Below are positions 56,318 through 64,000 of a stretch of 64,000 nucleotides of DNA, piece after piece (the first letter of the stretch is position 1; each line of letters starts with the position of its first letter). The position numbers and the translations under genes are program-made. Location: contig JADKEK010000001.1 in the NCBI GenBank assembly GCA_016718035.1, positions 1,090,523 through 1,154,522 of the forward strand. The letters are read 5' to 3'. The DNA is from Bacteroidota bacterium. GTDB taxonomy: Bacteria; Bacteroidota; Bacteroidia; Chitinophagales; BACL12. The notes under the pieces were generated by a model. It ran no database searches and was not told where the DNA came from. It worked only from the letters and a program-made list of their open reading frames with translations.

Positions 56318-57328
56318 TCACTCCGCGTGAACCCACACCCCATCCAATTCAGTCGTAGTAAAGCTACCCTCAACTACCGGACCTTTGATGCCTTTTTGGA
56401 TAGGCTGTTTTGATTCGAAATAGATAATTTCATCATACAATCGTGCATCAATAAATTGTTGTAATGTTTTAGTTCCACCTTCTACCAAAACACTATTTAT
56501 TTGCAGATGATGTAAATGAGTTAATAATTCAGGTAAATAATTTGTTGCAGGAATTTGTATATAGGTATGCTGATTTACAGTTTTATTTTCCAAAAAATTA
56601 AAAATCAATGTCGGTGCTTCATCATTAAAAATATGCGCATCGGTTGGTAAATTATTTTTGGTATCAAGAATAATACGTGTCGGATTTTTTCCCGGCCACA
56701 ATCTGGTTGTGAGTCTGGGATTGTCGGTAATTACGGTGTTGCCTCCAATTAATATGGACATATTTTCCGCGCGCAGTTTGTGGACTATTTGATCACATGC
56801 CGCATTGGTAAAATGTATCGGTTTTCCTCCCTCTCCTGCAATAAAACCATCAGCACTTTGTGCCCATTTGAGGGTTATATAAGGACGTTTTTTTTCGTGA
56901 TAACAGAAAAAGTATTTATTGAGCTCGCGACATTTATTTTCTAGCACATGCGTAGTTACTGCTATCCCATTTTCTTTTAATCGTTCCACACCTTTACCTG
57001 CAACAAGCGGATTAGGATCTAAAGAACCAATCACCACTTTTTTAATTCCGGAGGAAATAATTTTTTCCGTGCAAGGTGGTGTTTTTCCAAAATGATTACA
57101 TGGTTCCAGGGTGACGAACAAGGTTGCATTCGGAAGCAGAAACAAATCTTCGGGTTTAACAGCATTCAACGCATTCACCTCAGCATGCGCCCCACCGAAT
57201 TGTTGATGCCATCCTTCCCCAATAATCCTATCCTCAACCACCACCACCGCCCCCACCATCGGATTCGGAGCCACATTCCCCGCGCCACGAGATGCCAGGC
57301 TTAAACAGTATTGCATATACATTTCCAC
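56318..57328 (-). CDS. ribD: Riboflavin biosynthesis deaminase/reductase RibD
   Basis: A 336-aa bifunctional enzyme for the second and third steps of riboflavin synthesis. The N-terminal deaminase has the zinc site in GGAHAEVNAL (His48, Glu50) and EPCNHFGKTPPCTEKI (Cys77, Cys86). The C-terminal reductase starts near 150 (RPYITLKWAQSADGFIAG) and contains ILIGGNTVITDNPRLTTRLW and VLVEGGTKTLQQFID. It works upstream of RibH, encoded at 12060. Confidence 0.96.
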   Translation of the reverse strand: MEMYMQYCLSLASRGAGNVAPNPMVGAVVVVEDRIIGEGWHQQFGGAHAEVNALNAVKPEDLFLLPNATLFVTLEPCNHFGKTPPCTEKIISSGIKKVVIGSLDPNPLVAGKGVERLKENGIAVTTHVLENKCRELNKYFFCYHEKKRPYITLKWAQSADGFIAGEGGKPIHFTNAACDQIVHKLRAENMSILIGGNTVITDNPRLTTRLWPGKNPTRIILDTKNNLPTDAHIFNDEAPTLIFNFLENKTVNQHTYIQIPATNYLPELLTHLHHLQINSVLVEGGTKTLQQFIDARLYDEIIYFESKQPIQKGIKGPVVEGSFTTTELDGVWVHAE

Positions 57329-57342
57329 ACCGCAAATTTAAT

Positions 57343-57556
57343 GGAACACAGATTAAACAGATTAAACGGGTTAGAACAGATTAAATCCGTTCAATCAGTG
57401 CCTATCTGCCGCTAGGCAGATTCCCTAAAAAAAATCCGTCCCATATCCGTTCAACCCGTCCCGATAGCTATCGGGATCAGTGCCTGTCTGCCGCTAGGCA
57501 GATTCCCTAAAAAAATCCGTCCCATATCCGTTCAACCCGTTCAATCCGTGTTCCTT
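57343..57556. repeat. Intergenic repeat, relative of the one at 8645
   Basis: GGAACACAGATTAAACAG at ~57343 and AATCCGTGTTCC at ~57544-57555 form loose inverted ends like the element at 8645-8863. Inside, a 63-64-base unit occurs twice (57396-57459 and 57478-57540), each with a CTGCCGCTAGGCAG palindrome and ATCCGTCCCATATCCGTTCAACCCGT. Between them lies a perfect 18-bp palindrome, TCCCGATAGCTATCGGGA (57459-57476). Confidence 0.75.
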
Positions 57557-57557
57557 T

Positions 57558-57565
57558 TATCTTTG
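57558..57565 (+). promoter_or_regulatory. -7 element of prmC
   Basis: TATCTTTG fits the consensus and ends seven bases before the prmC ATG, so the mRNA leader would be very short. Confidence 0.55.
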
Positions 57566-57572
57566 CATTCCA

Positions 57573-58412
57573 ATGCTACGCGACCAAATACAATCTCTAT
57601 CCCAAAATCTAACACCAATTTATGGCCCCCGCGAGGCGTCAAACATCGCCCAATACCTCGCCGAAGAATATTTTGGCAAGCCCTTCGTCCGCTCCAACCC
57701 GACCCTCGATGAGGCGCAACTGGCTTGGTGGGAAGCCGCTTGTAAGCGTTTAATTGCCTGCGAGCCGGTGCAGTATGTTTTGGGGAGCGCCTGGTTTTAT
57801 GGCAGGCAGTTTATGGTGAACCCCTCCGTCCTCATCCCCCGCCCTGAGACCGAGGAATTGGTTGAAACCATTATTAAATCCAATCCCCAACCGACATCCC
57901 AAATACTCGATATTGGGACCGGAAGCGGGTGTATTGCTATAACCCTGAGTCTCGAATTACCTCAGACTGCAATTTTTGCAATCGACATTTCCGAAAAGGC
58001 CTTAGCGGTAACCAATCAGAATAACACCAACTTGGGAGCGAAAGTGGTAACGCAGCATGCCGATATTTTGCATTTTGAGGCATTTGCAGCCACTTTACCC
58101 CTGTTTGACGTCATTGTATCCAACCCGCCGTATATCGACCCAGCGGACAAGGAAACCATGCATGCTAACGTATTACAATACGAACCACAGTCTGCACTTT
58201 TTGCAGACCACCCTGACCCATTGGTGTTTTACAGCCGCATTGGCGAGTTTGGCATACAAAAATTGCAATCCGGCGGCCACCTCTACTTCGAAATCCCCGA
58301 AACCCGCGCCACCGAAATCCAAAGCCGCTTAACAACACTCGGCTACCAAAACCTCACCCTCCGCAACGACCTCCAGGGCAAACCCCGCATCCTCATCGCC
58401 CAAAAACCTTAA
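57573..58412 (+). CDS. prmC: Release factor glutamine methyltransferase PrmC
   Basis: A 279-aa N5-glutamine methyltransferase acting on the GGQ motif of release factors RF1 and RF2. The SAM-binding motif is ILDIGTGSGCIAITL (~111-125), the catalytic NPPY is in IVSNPPYID (184-187), and the family signature VLIPRPETEELVE is at 87-99. Base composition is richer in GC than that of neighbouring genes, notably toward both ends of the gene. It is divergent from ribD. Confidence 0.95.
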   Translation: MLRDQIQSLSQNLTPIYGPREASNIAQYLAEEYFGKPFVRSNPTLDEAQLAWWEAACKRLIACEPVQYVLGSAWFYGRQFMVNPSVLIPRPETEELVETIIKSNPQPTSQILDIGTGSGCIAITLSLELPQTAIFAIDISEKALAVTNQNNTNLGAKVVTQHADILHFEAFAATLPLFDVIVSNPPYIDPADKETMHANVLQYEPQSALFADHPDPLVFYSRIGEFGIQKLQSGGHLYFEIPETRATEIQSRLTTLGYQNLTLRNDLQGKPRILIAQKP

Positions 58413-58549
58413 AAATTTTCGCTCAAAAAATTATTAATGCACAACTATCCCACAGCTGTAATGCTGTCACCACAAGCCTTTTGAACAATTTATCGATTTC
58501 AATATATATTATTTTCCAAAATATTTTCTTTAATTCCACTTAAACATTT

Positions 58550-58557
58550 TATATTTG
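58550..58557 (+). promoter_or_regulatory. Candidate -7 element of tRNA-Asp
   Basis: TATATTTG fits TAnnTTTG and lies 40 bases upstream of the tRNA 5' end. Confidence 0.4.
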
Positions 58558-58597
58558 CATCTCTTTTGAAAAATGAACTACTTCAAAAGAATAGTAC

Positions 58598-58671
58598 GGA
58601 GTGGTAGTTCAGTTGGTTAGAATACGTGCCTGTCACGCACGGGGTCGCGGGTTCGAGTCCCGTCCGCTCCG
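58598..58671 (+). tRNA. tRNA-Asp (GTC)
   Basis: A 74-nt cloverleaf: acceptor GGAGTGG pairs with CCGCTCC, anticodon stem CGTGC/GCACG around CTGTCAC gives anticodon GTC, and the T arm is CGGGTTCGAGTCCCG. The discriminator is G, as expected for tRNA-Asp; CCA is not encoded. It marks the border between core genes and the accessory right end. Confidence 0.95.
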
Positions 58672-58685
58672 CCCTTAACATCTTG

Positions 58686-58720
58686 AAACCCTTACAGAGT
58701 AAGACTTTGTGAGGGTTTTT
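58686..58720 (+). terminator. Terminator behind tRNA-Asp
   Basis: AACCCTTACA and TTGTGAGGGTT form a stem with one G-T pair and are followed by five T. Confidence 0.7.
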
Positions 58721-58800
58721 GCTTTTAGGTCAAACATGGGTGAACATTTTAAGCAAATCAACTTTATTAAAAAATATTTACTTTTGATAAAAAATTTCAC

Positions 58801-60560
58801 ATGGTTCGACTTCTAATTGCATTTTTAATTCTTGTTTTAACGAATGTAAGTTACGGACAAGTAATTCCTGATATTGATTGGCAAAATTGTTATGGAGGCT
58901 CAAATGGTGATCAAGGATTTGCAATAGGACTTGCAAATGATAACGATTATGTATTTGCAGGAAATAGTTCATCAACAAATGCAGATGTAACGGATAATCA
59001 TGGAGGCGGCGATATTTGGGTTGTAAGGATTGACAGTAATTCAAATATAGAATGGCAAAAATGCCTTGGGGGAACAAGTTTCGACGATGCAAGATCAATG
59101 ATCTCAATGCCGGATGGAAATTTTGTTATCGGTGGCTACACAATGTCGAATGACGGAGATGTTAGCGTGCATTATGGAGGCGATATAAACAGGGATTTTT
59201 GGATTGTAAAACTTAATGAGTTTGGAAATATTTTATGGGAGAAAAGTTTGGGAGGAAGTAATGATGATGTCCCTCATTCAATTATTTATAATGATTTAAA
59301 TGAAATAATTACGCTGGGATATACAAGTTCTAATGATTATGATGTCATTGAATATAATGGAAATACAGACGTTTGGCTCACATTGCAAAATGAGGCAGGT
59401 GAAGTTCAATGGACAAAATGCTATGGTGGATCTATGTCTGACAACGGATATTCAGTAATTAATGCCTGGGATTATGGGTATTTACTGGTAGGAAGTACGT
59501 ATTCAAACGATATTGATGTTAGCGGAAATCACGGTGAATCAGATATGTGGGTTATTAAAATTGACACGATAGGGAATATTAACTGGCAAAAATGTATCGG
59601 CGGTAGTGGAGGTGATGTAGGAAAAAGTGTATGTAAAACGTTGGATGGAAATTATATGATTGCGGGTGTTACAGGTTCTTTTGATGGCGATATAGAAGGT
59701 AACCATGGAGCTACTGATTTTTTGTTGCCAAATTAGATATATTTGGAAATTTTATTTGGAAAAAATGTTATGGTGGTGCTCTCGATGATGGTCCTTCTAC
59801 AATTTATCCTGCAGATGACTATGGATTTATTATTTGTGGATCTTCTAAATCTTCAAATGGGGATTTGACTGAAAACAAAGGGGAAAGTGATTATTGGGTA
59901 GTTAAAATAGATTCGATTGGCGATATTTTATGGCAAAAAAGTTTAGGCGGGACTTTTACTGATAACGCGACTCAAATGATACTCGCTCATGATAATTCAG
60001 AAATTATTATTGGGATAACAAACTCAAGCGATGGAGACATTTCAGGGTTTAATGGAGGCTCAGATTATTGGGTAGTAAAATTAGAGTGTACTGATCCGAC
60101 TACATGGTATGTAGATTTTGACGGGGACTTGTACGGATCAGATTCTGATTCAGTTATTAGTTGCATTACACCACTTGGATATGTTACTAATAATTTAGAT
60201 TGCAATGACACCAATTTTTAATTAATCCGGATCTTAGAAATTTTAGATGGCATAGATAATAATTGTAATGAATTGATTGATGAAGGGGTAGTAATAATTG
60301 ATAATGTAATTGCGAAAAATATTATTTCTATTTACCCAAATCCTACAAGGGACAATTTTACAGTTTCAATTAGTGACAATGTTTCAATAGGGTTAATCCG
60401 TGTCTCTGATATTAATGGGGAAATCATATTAACGAAGTCATTTTCACATTCAACAAACTGTATTGAGATTGATCTGAGCAAATTTGAAAACGGTGTTTAT
60501 TTTGTAAAATTAGTTGGAATAGAATATGAAATAACTCAGAAAATAATCAAGATTAATTAA
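58801..60560 (+). pseudogene. T9SS-sorted repeat protein, frame broken at least three times
   Basis: Signal peptide MVRLLIAFLILVLTNVSYGQ, then ~60-residue repeats with the core GGS..D.G.A...DNDYVFAGNSSS...DIWVVRID..GNIEWQKC. The first frame stops at 59736, where GATTTTTT has six T; one more T gives DFFVAKLDIFGNFIWKK and continues into the repeats at 59865. A second stop at 60219 (after DCNDTNF) and a nearby compensating shift break a MopE-like metal-binding motif (DFDGDLYG...DCNDTNF...EILDGIDNNCNELIDEG). The end (60300-60560) is a T9SS type A sorting domain (IISIYPNPTRDNFTVSI). Repaired, it would be ~586 aa. Sequence error or real decay cannot be told apart here. Confidence 0.8.
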
Positions 60561-60701
60561 TTTCACCAATTATCTATTAAGCTTAAACTTTATCACTTTT
60601 TTATAGGCCTGTTCTTAAAACACAATATTATTTACCCCAGTTGAACTCAATGAACCTCAGAAATCTTTTAAATATAGGAATAAGTATAATTAGCTTGTAT
60701 T

Positions 60702-61078
60702 ATGGTTTGGTTTACTACACATAAATACTACATCAAGGGCAATAAATTAAAAAAGAAGATGATGATAATTTTAGAAAAATATTATCATCAGATGTTAGGG
60801 ATATTTTGTTGGATTCTAACGGGAAAAACCTTAACGTGCCGGATTTAATAACACTTTTGAAGGCAAGAGTTAAAAACGATGCCGATACCGATTATTTAGG
60901 GTATAAGGTGTGCCCAAAATGTGAATCAACAGACTTAAATAACAATCCATTTGTTGATGCTGATTATGAAGCTGGAGATGGAGGTGAATTAGTTGCCTCG
61001 CCTATAATTATTCCAATGGTAACTTGTGAAAGCTGCGGTTGGAGTAAGAGAATTGATGAACATGATTTATTAGATTAA
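60702..61078 (+). CDS. Small zinc-ribbon protein (frame uncertain at the 5' end)
   Basis: The secure part begins near 60806 and includes LDSNGKNLNVPDLITLLKARVKNDADTDYLGYKVCPKCESTDL and a second Cys pair in MVTCESCGWSKRIDEHDLL. Four Cys (CPKC, CESC) would bind one zinc. An ATG at 60702 reads MVWFTTHKYYIKGNKLKK; a shift in the A run at 60749-60754 would join it to KKEDDDNFRKILSSDVRDILLDSNG. A second upstream frame (MNLRNLLNIGISIISLYYGL, from ~60650) is hydrophobic and could instead be the N-terminus. Function unknown. It ends four bases before the abortive-infection gene, suggesting one operon. Confidence 0.6.
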
Positions 61079-61082
61079 TTGA

Positions 61083-62191
61083 ATGACAAAGGAAAAAAAA
61101 TCTCATTCCGTAACTCCTTTTTATAGAGCACTGTGGTTCTATGTGGTGTTATTTTGGGTTTTAATTAGTATAGTCTGTTTTTTCCCCTCATGGTTTACAA
61201 GCAAAACTATTTTGGATAGAGATTTTTCAAATACAGGCGAAATAGGCGATACCATTGGAGGAATTATGACGCCATTTATTGCCATAATTGGGGCATTTGT
61301 AACTTTTATTGCATTTTGGGTTCAATATGAAGCAAATAGGAGCCAAAGAAAGGATATTCAAATAGAAAGGTTTGAGAATAATTTTTATGAAATGCTAAAA
61401 ATCCATCGAGATAACGTTGCCGAAATGAAAATGTCAACAAATTATCTCAATAAAAAATATTTCCAAAACTTTTTCTTGAGTTAAAATATACATTTTATAA
61501 TGTGAATATATTATCAAATAGTTATACCGAAAAAGAGAGAGATACAAAATTAGATTACAAATTTGATGATTTAACCTTATTTAATATTTCTTACTTAATT
61601 TATTATTATGGCATTGGTGAAAATTCTGATATAATATTAATTCCAAGTTTACGCAGGTTTGCATCATCTGAGTTTATAAATTATTTAAGAAAACAAATTG
61701 GGGAATTAAAAAATCAATTCGAATTAAGGTAATGATTCAGTTTCAAAGTTATACAAAGAGACATAAAATTTTCATTAAAATTACTAGCGGGACACTTGTA
61801 GATCAAAATGAGATAACATTTTATTATATTCCTTTTGATGGACATGCTCATCGCTTGGGACACTATTATTGACATTTGTTCCAATTAGTAAAATTTGTCT
61901 CAGAATATGATGAAACAGTTTATATCAATGAAAGAAATACAATTATCTCAAACACTAAAGGAACTTACAAGTTTCAGACAGTTGTTGTTGTCTTATAATT
62001 CATTTAGCTTTATTGGAAAGGCTTGGAAGATCTCCTCCACAATGATTTTATCGCAAAATACCAGCTGAGTCAAAATGTTCAATTACAGATGGCCAATTTC
62101 GGAATGACAACCTGCTGAAAATATTCCAAAGTAGTATTGAAGGAAGTTAAAAGCCAAGAAACTTAATTTTTTTGAGTGGGATGAAGAGTAA
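61083..62191 (+). pseudogene. Putative phage abortive infection protein, multiply broken
   Basis: The N-terminal 130 residues match the putative phage abortive infection family: a TM (LWFYVVLFWVLISIVCFFP), then GEIGDTIGGIMTPFIAIIGAFVTFIAFWVQYEANRSQ and ERFENNFYEMLKIHRDNV. After a shift near 61465 the family continues as ELKYTFYNVNILSNS...NISYLIYYYGIGENSD. Further pieces follow in changing frames: FDGHAHRLGHYY-stop-HLFQLVKFV with TGA at 61873 where CGA (Arg) is expected, LTSFRQLLLSYNSFSFIGKAW near 61960-62020, HNDFIAKYQL, and an end like KKLNFFEWDEE at 62191. At least five breaks in 1.1 kb. The gene is very probably inactive unless the sequence is poor here. Confidence 0.75.
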
Positions 62192-62362
62192 TTATTATTT
62201 TGATAATATCAAACTAAAAATGGAGTATTTTATTTCTTAAATACCCGACATTCGGACTGCTAAATTAATAAATAGGAGCAACCTATTGGCTTGTCAGTTT
62301 TGCCAGTTCGCTTATACGCAAATTCAATAACAATTCAATTCAGCTTATGTTTATACTGATTA
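62192..62362. other. Spacer without recognisable gene
   Basis: AT-rich sequence between the abortive-infection remnant and the defence genes on the other strand. No intact open frame or repeat was recognised on either strand. Confidence 0.5.
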
Positions 62363-62462
62363 CTATTCGTAATTTTTGTCTTTAATTGCCAAAATTTCTT
62401 TCTCCAGCTCATCAATACGCTTGCTTGTAATTAACTAAATCAGTTAGTGACTTTTTAGGCAT
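62363..62462 (-). pseudogene. Fragment of a coiled-coil N- or C-terminus in the defence remnant
   Basis: On the minus strand ATG at 62462 reads MPKKSLTDLVNYKQAY and stops; in another frame RIDELEKEILAIKDKNYE follows and ends at 62363. Together they look like one short coiled-coil segment broken by a shift. It could be the tail of the DUF4391 protein or the start of a lost third gene, such as a DNA methyltransferase. It is too short to decide. Confidence 0.4.
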
Positions 62463-62472
62463 ATTATTAACC

Positions 62473-62760
62473 TTAGGTTATCTGTAAACAAAAGTCAAAT
62501 AAAACTACATCAAGGTTACTTTTTAAATTTAAGGTATATTTATTTTCATTTTGTAAAAACCATGACGTTTTGAAAGTCCAATCTATTACTGAGATATCAG
62601 CCTTATTAGGATGGGGATATTTTATTGATGTAGACAAATAAATACTATCTGATTCTTCAATAATAAAAATTATATTATAAGGAATTGATTTATCCATTAT
62701 TTCAAGTAGTGATTTTATTTCTTCTCTCTCTTTCAGTTCGATTTTAAATCGTTCCGCCAC
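62473..62760 (-). pseudogene. DUF4391 remnant (C-terminal half)
   Basis: A 95-aa frame opened by GTG at 62760. It matches the C-terminal half of DUF4391 proteins: ERFKIELKEREEIKSLLEIMDKSIPYNIIFIIEESDSIYLSTSIKYP and ISVIDWTFKTSWF. Intact members are usually well over 200 aa, so the N-terminal half is missing, apparently by a deletion that placed the rest against the helicase 3' end, which it overlaps by 17 bases. The family is commonly found next to helicases and DNA methyltransferases in restriction-like loci. Confidence 0.65.
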
Positions 62761-64000
62761 CTTTAAATAAGCTTAGCACTTCCTTTTCTTCCTCCGTTTG
62801 AAGTATTGTGCTAATACTTTGTTTTAAAAGCGAAGAATATACATCCATCTTATGGTATTCATCAGTTTCTTCGCTTAATACCTTGCATATATCGAACAGA
62901 GGCTCTTTTATACCTTTGCAAAGCAACCGCATTGCATCAAGTATTTTTTTTGATTCTATGTGGCTTTGAAAAAGCTTACCATTATTATCTATGTAAATCA
63001 GGTAGTATGGATGAAGTCTATTTAGTTTATTAATATTGACACTTGTATTAACATTTTTCAAAACAAATATAACCCCCGGTGGTAATAGGTCAGAAGAATT
63101 AACGGTAGCGTGCAACCCTTCCGGTATAATTTGAAGTTCGCCAAACGACTTAATAAAGTGGGTCAAATCAACACGAAAATCGTTTAACCTAAGTCGGTAA
63201 TACTTACACCTTCTTTTAAATCTTCTAGATCGATAACTCCTCTTGGAGTTTTTCAACTGAATTTTTCCTATACTCCTAAATCTTTTTCATCAGTATTTAA
63301 AATGTTATCATCTCCTGTACTTGCCATATTACTAATCAACATTCTACTCTCAACTCTTTGCTTTAAATTGATATAGTTATCCAATGTAACATCAGGCCAG
63401 AAATTAACCAATGTAATCGTGTTATTTTTTAGACCCAATCCTATCAATACGACCAAATCGCTGTATGATGCGTACTGGATTCCAGTGGATATCATAATTA
63501 ATTAAAAAATCACAATCCTGCAAATTTTGGCCCTCAGAGATACAATCTGTGGCTATTAGCAAATCAATTTCATCAAGAATTTTTGGGATATAAGAGCTCC
63601 TTGTCTTTAGATATTGGTGAAAAACAAGTTTTAAAATTGGGTTTAAATCATTTGGGAATATTTCTAAATTACTGATTTTTTTGGGGCCTGTAATTTGGCT
63701 GTGTACCCATATTTAATTTAAAATAATCTTGCATGTTCTCGTATAGATAGTTTGCTGTATCAGCAAATGCTGTAAATACTATTGCTTTTTTATTTGACAA
63801 ATTAAATGGGTTTGTAATTTTATTATCCAATAATTTAATCAACTGTTGAAGCTTAAAATCTTTACCGCCTCTTACACCAACTATACTAGCCCAAAGCATA
63901 TTCCGGTGAAAATAAATCCTCATTTTCAAATCTTTACTCCATTTAGTAGCGTCCATATCCACTATATGAACCTTAATTTTTTACCAATCACGCCTTCTTC
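62744..64000 (-). pseudogene. Large SNF2-like helicase, 3' part, multiply broken, cut by window edge
   Basis: Read on the minus strand, the pieces give in order: KVHIVDMDATKWSKDL, FHRNMLWASIVGVRGGKDF, KKAIVFTAFADTANYLYENM (start of helicase domain 2), DEIDLLIATDCISEGQNLQDCD and INYDIHWNPVRIIQRFGRIDRIGSKN (motifs V and VI), VNFWPDVTLDNYINLKQRVESRM, then EGVSITDLG, DFRVDLTHFIKSFGE and a C-terminus ending SLFKGGGTI at 62744. At least four shifts (near 63190, ~63435 in an A run, ~63680 and ~63970) break it. Helicase domain 1 lies beyond the window. Motif residues themselves look unharmed. Confidence 0.8.

Noticed and set aside
1..64000. CRISPR array
   Set aside because: No run of regularly spaced identical repeats with unique spacers is visible; the repeats seen are spacer palindromes or protein-repeat coding.

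Overview
The window looks like a chromosomal segment of an AT-rich Bacteroidota, probably in or near the Chitinophagales/Saprospirales; the lineage below phylum is inference. Supporting signs are six proteins with type IX secretion (T9SS) C-terminal sorting domains, a TonB-dependent receptor with a carboxypeptidase-like N-terminal domain, a fused SecDF, a GSCFA protein, and several promoter-like TAnnTTTG -7 elements a short way upstream of genes. Almost all of the window is ordinary housekeeping and surface-protein content. The last ~5 kb is accessory.

Layout. 1-6.3 kb: edge of a small basic protein, a T9SS surface protein, groESL with iterated near-palindromes upstream, a second T9SS protein and a repeat-rich spacer. 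6.3-10.3 kb (minus): rarA, phenylalanine hydroxylase, a DciA-like DUF721 protein and recF. 10.3-14.3 kb (plus): pdhA, a membrane TPR protein, ribH, an FkbM methyltransferase and an MBL-fold hydrolase, then tRNA-Met(CAT). 14.5-17.5 kb: rmuC, GSCFA, and a catalytically dead-looking LMW-phosphatase-fold protein. 17.7-25.1 kb: a TonB receptor between two paralogous secreted proteins. 25.1-27 kb: a MITE-like hairpin element and four small genes. 26.9-29.9 kb: ppx-ppk1. 30-37.6 kb: purM-like, EamA transporter, S41 protease, DUF2911 protein, VOC, AlkD-like protein, and a Crp/Fnr regulator with a perfect CRP-type palindrome behind it. 37.7-47.5 kb: a large T9SS protein, secDF, a TPR/PD40/OmpA protein, a JmjC-like protein and an NRDE protein. 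47.5-54.5 kb: a phosphorelay locus with three tandem hybrid histidine kinases, an HPt protein and a response regulator with a C-terminal membrane anchor. 54.5-58.7 kb: repeats, a two-gene unit of unknown function (membrane coiled-coil protein plus degenerate receiver), ribD, prmC and tRNA-Asp. 58.8-64 kb: a broken T9SS protein, a small zinc-ribbon protein, then a decayed defence island: a putative phage abortive infection gene, a DUF4391 remnant and a large helicase running off the edge.

The most unusual parts are the kinase array with its reused junction sequence (50.9-54.5 kb), the pseudo-receiver/membrane pair (55.1-56.1 kb) and the defence remnant at the right end. One caution applies to everything: at least ten genes are broken by single-base indels, most of them in or beside homopolymer runs. 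They include groEL, which should be essential. Some or most of these breaks are probably sequence errors, so 'pseudogene' calls outside the right end should be treated as provisional. The right end has so many breaks, plus a nonsense codon and a missing domain half, that real decay is likely there.
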